A stretch of 64,000 nt of DNA from the NCBI GenBank assembly GCA_905194315.1, contig CAJJRX010000007.1:15399-79398 (forward strand), read 5' to 3'. This stretch comes from an uncultured Sutterella sp. GTDB taxonomy: Bacteria; Pseudomonadota; Gammaproteobacteria; Burkholderiales; Burkholderiaceae_F. This document shows, one piece after another, positions 63,934 through 64,000 of this stretch; positions within the stretch are counted from its first letter, which is position 1; every line of letters begins with the position of its first letter. The translations under genes and the position numbers were made by a program. A model generated the notes under the pieces. It did no database searches. It saw only the letters and a list, made by a program, of their open reading frames with translations, and had not been told where the DNA came from.

Positions 63934-63996
63934 ATGAAGAAAACCGAGTCTTCATGCATGTTTGTGGTAACAGCTGAGAAGATACTGCCTTCTTAA
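63934..63996 (+). CDS. Short ORF at window end, possible leader peptide
   Basis: A 20-codon ORF (start MKKTESSCMF) has AGGAGAG about 8 nt upstream and TACAAT (63872-63877) as a possible -10. Its downstream gene is outside the window, so a leader-peptide role cannot be judged. It may equally be chance. Confidence 0.3.
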   Translation: MKKTESSCMFVVTAEKILPS

Positions 63997-64000
63997 ACGC

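Noticed and set aside
1..64000. CRISPR array, IS element, prophage, tRNA or rRNA
   Set aside because: No regularly spaced repeats, transposase, phage genes or tRNA-like T-loop sequences were seen.

Overview
The window looks like a chromosomal segment of an anaerobic or microaerobic Gram-negative gut bacterium. The best fit is Burkholderiales, probably Sutterellaceae. This is an inference from the general porin ending in Phe, a Spy-like periplasmic protein, UPF0114/YeaO/DUF945 genes, and above all five exported fumarate-reductase-like flavoproteins with small tetrahaem cytochromes c. No tRNA, rRNA, IS element, prophage or CRISPR array was recognised.

Region 1 (1-19.1 kb) is a periplasmic respiration island. 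It holds four flavoprotein reductases (1-1278 partial, 1446, 8474, 15918), a Tat-exported FMN alpha-hydroxy-acid dehydrogenase with a tetrahaem cytochrome (4761/6025), a second tetrahaem cytochrome (14217), three local regulators, a gamma-glutamyltranspeptidase with its own transporter, and a porin. A fifth flavoprotein lies at 33.4 kb. One palindromic motif (core CGGGAGGTAGTG) recurs upstream of two flavoproteins and one cytochrome, which suggests a regulon. Just after the porin lies a candidate iron (Fur)-controlled small RNA.

Region 2 (19.7-33 kb) is an allantoin/ureide cluster: allE-like and ygeW-like genes, present twice with a 1.7-kb stretch in which I saw no difference, plus a YfcC-type permease, allantoinase, carbamate kinase, an AraC-type regulator, an NCS1 permease and a DcuC carrier. 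AllC and AllD are not seen. The YgeW-like transcarbamylase may replace AllC by phosphorolysing allantoate, with the carbamoyl phosphate converted to ATP by carbamate kinase.

Region 3 (37-52.4 kb) holds a PLD-helicase protein, then two FdrA/DUF1116 modules (the AllF/AllG parts of oxamate carbamoyltransferase). Module A includes a second carbamate kinase, an NRAMP-fold permease lacking the metal-site motifs, and an FdrA whose C-terminal domain is a separate 58-aa gene. Module B has a full-length FdrA, a divergent MFS permease and a LysR regulator. Together regions 2 and 3 suggest fermentation of ureides with up to two phosphorolytic ATP-yielding steps.

Region 4 (52.5-63 kb) has an SGNH hydrolase, a MetE-C-like methyltransferase and a BRCT protein, then a nearly complete shikimate operon (type I-beta DAHP synthase, aroB, aroA, aroC, chorismate mutase, an aroE-aroK fusion, aroQ). 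It is preceded by a 19-codon leader peptide with eight aromatic residues and an intrinsic terminator, the layout of an attenuator sensing Phe, Tyr and Trp. A PAP2 phosphatase gene closes the window.
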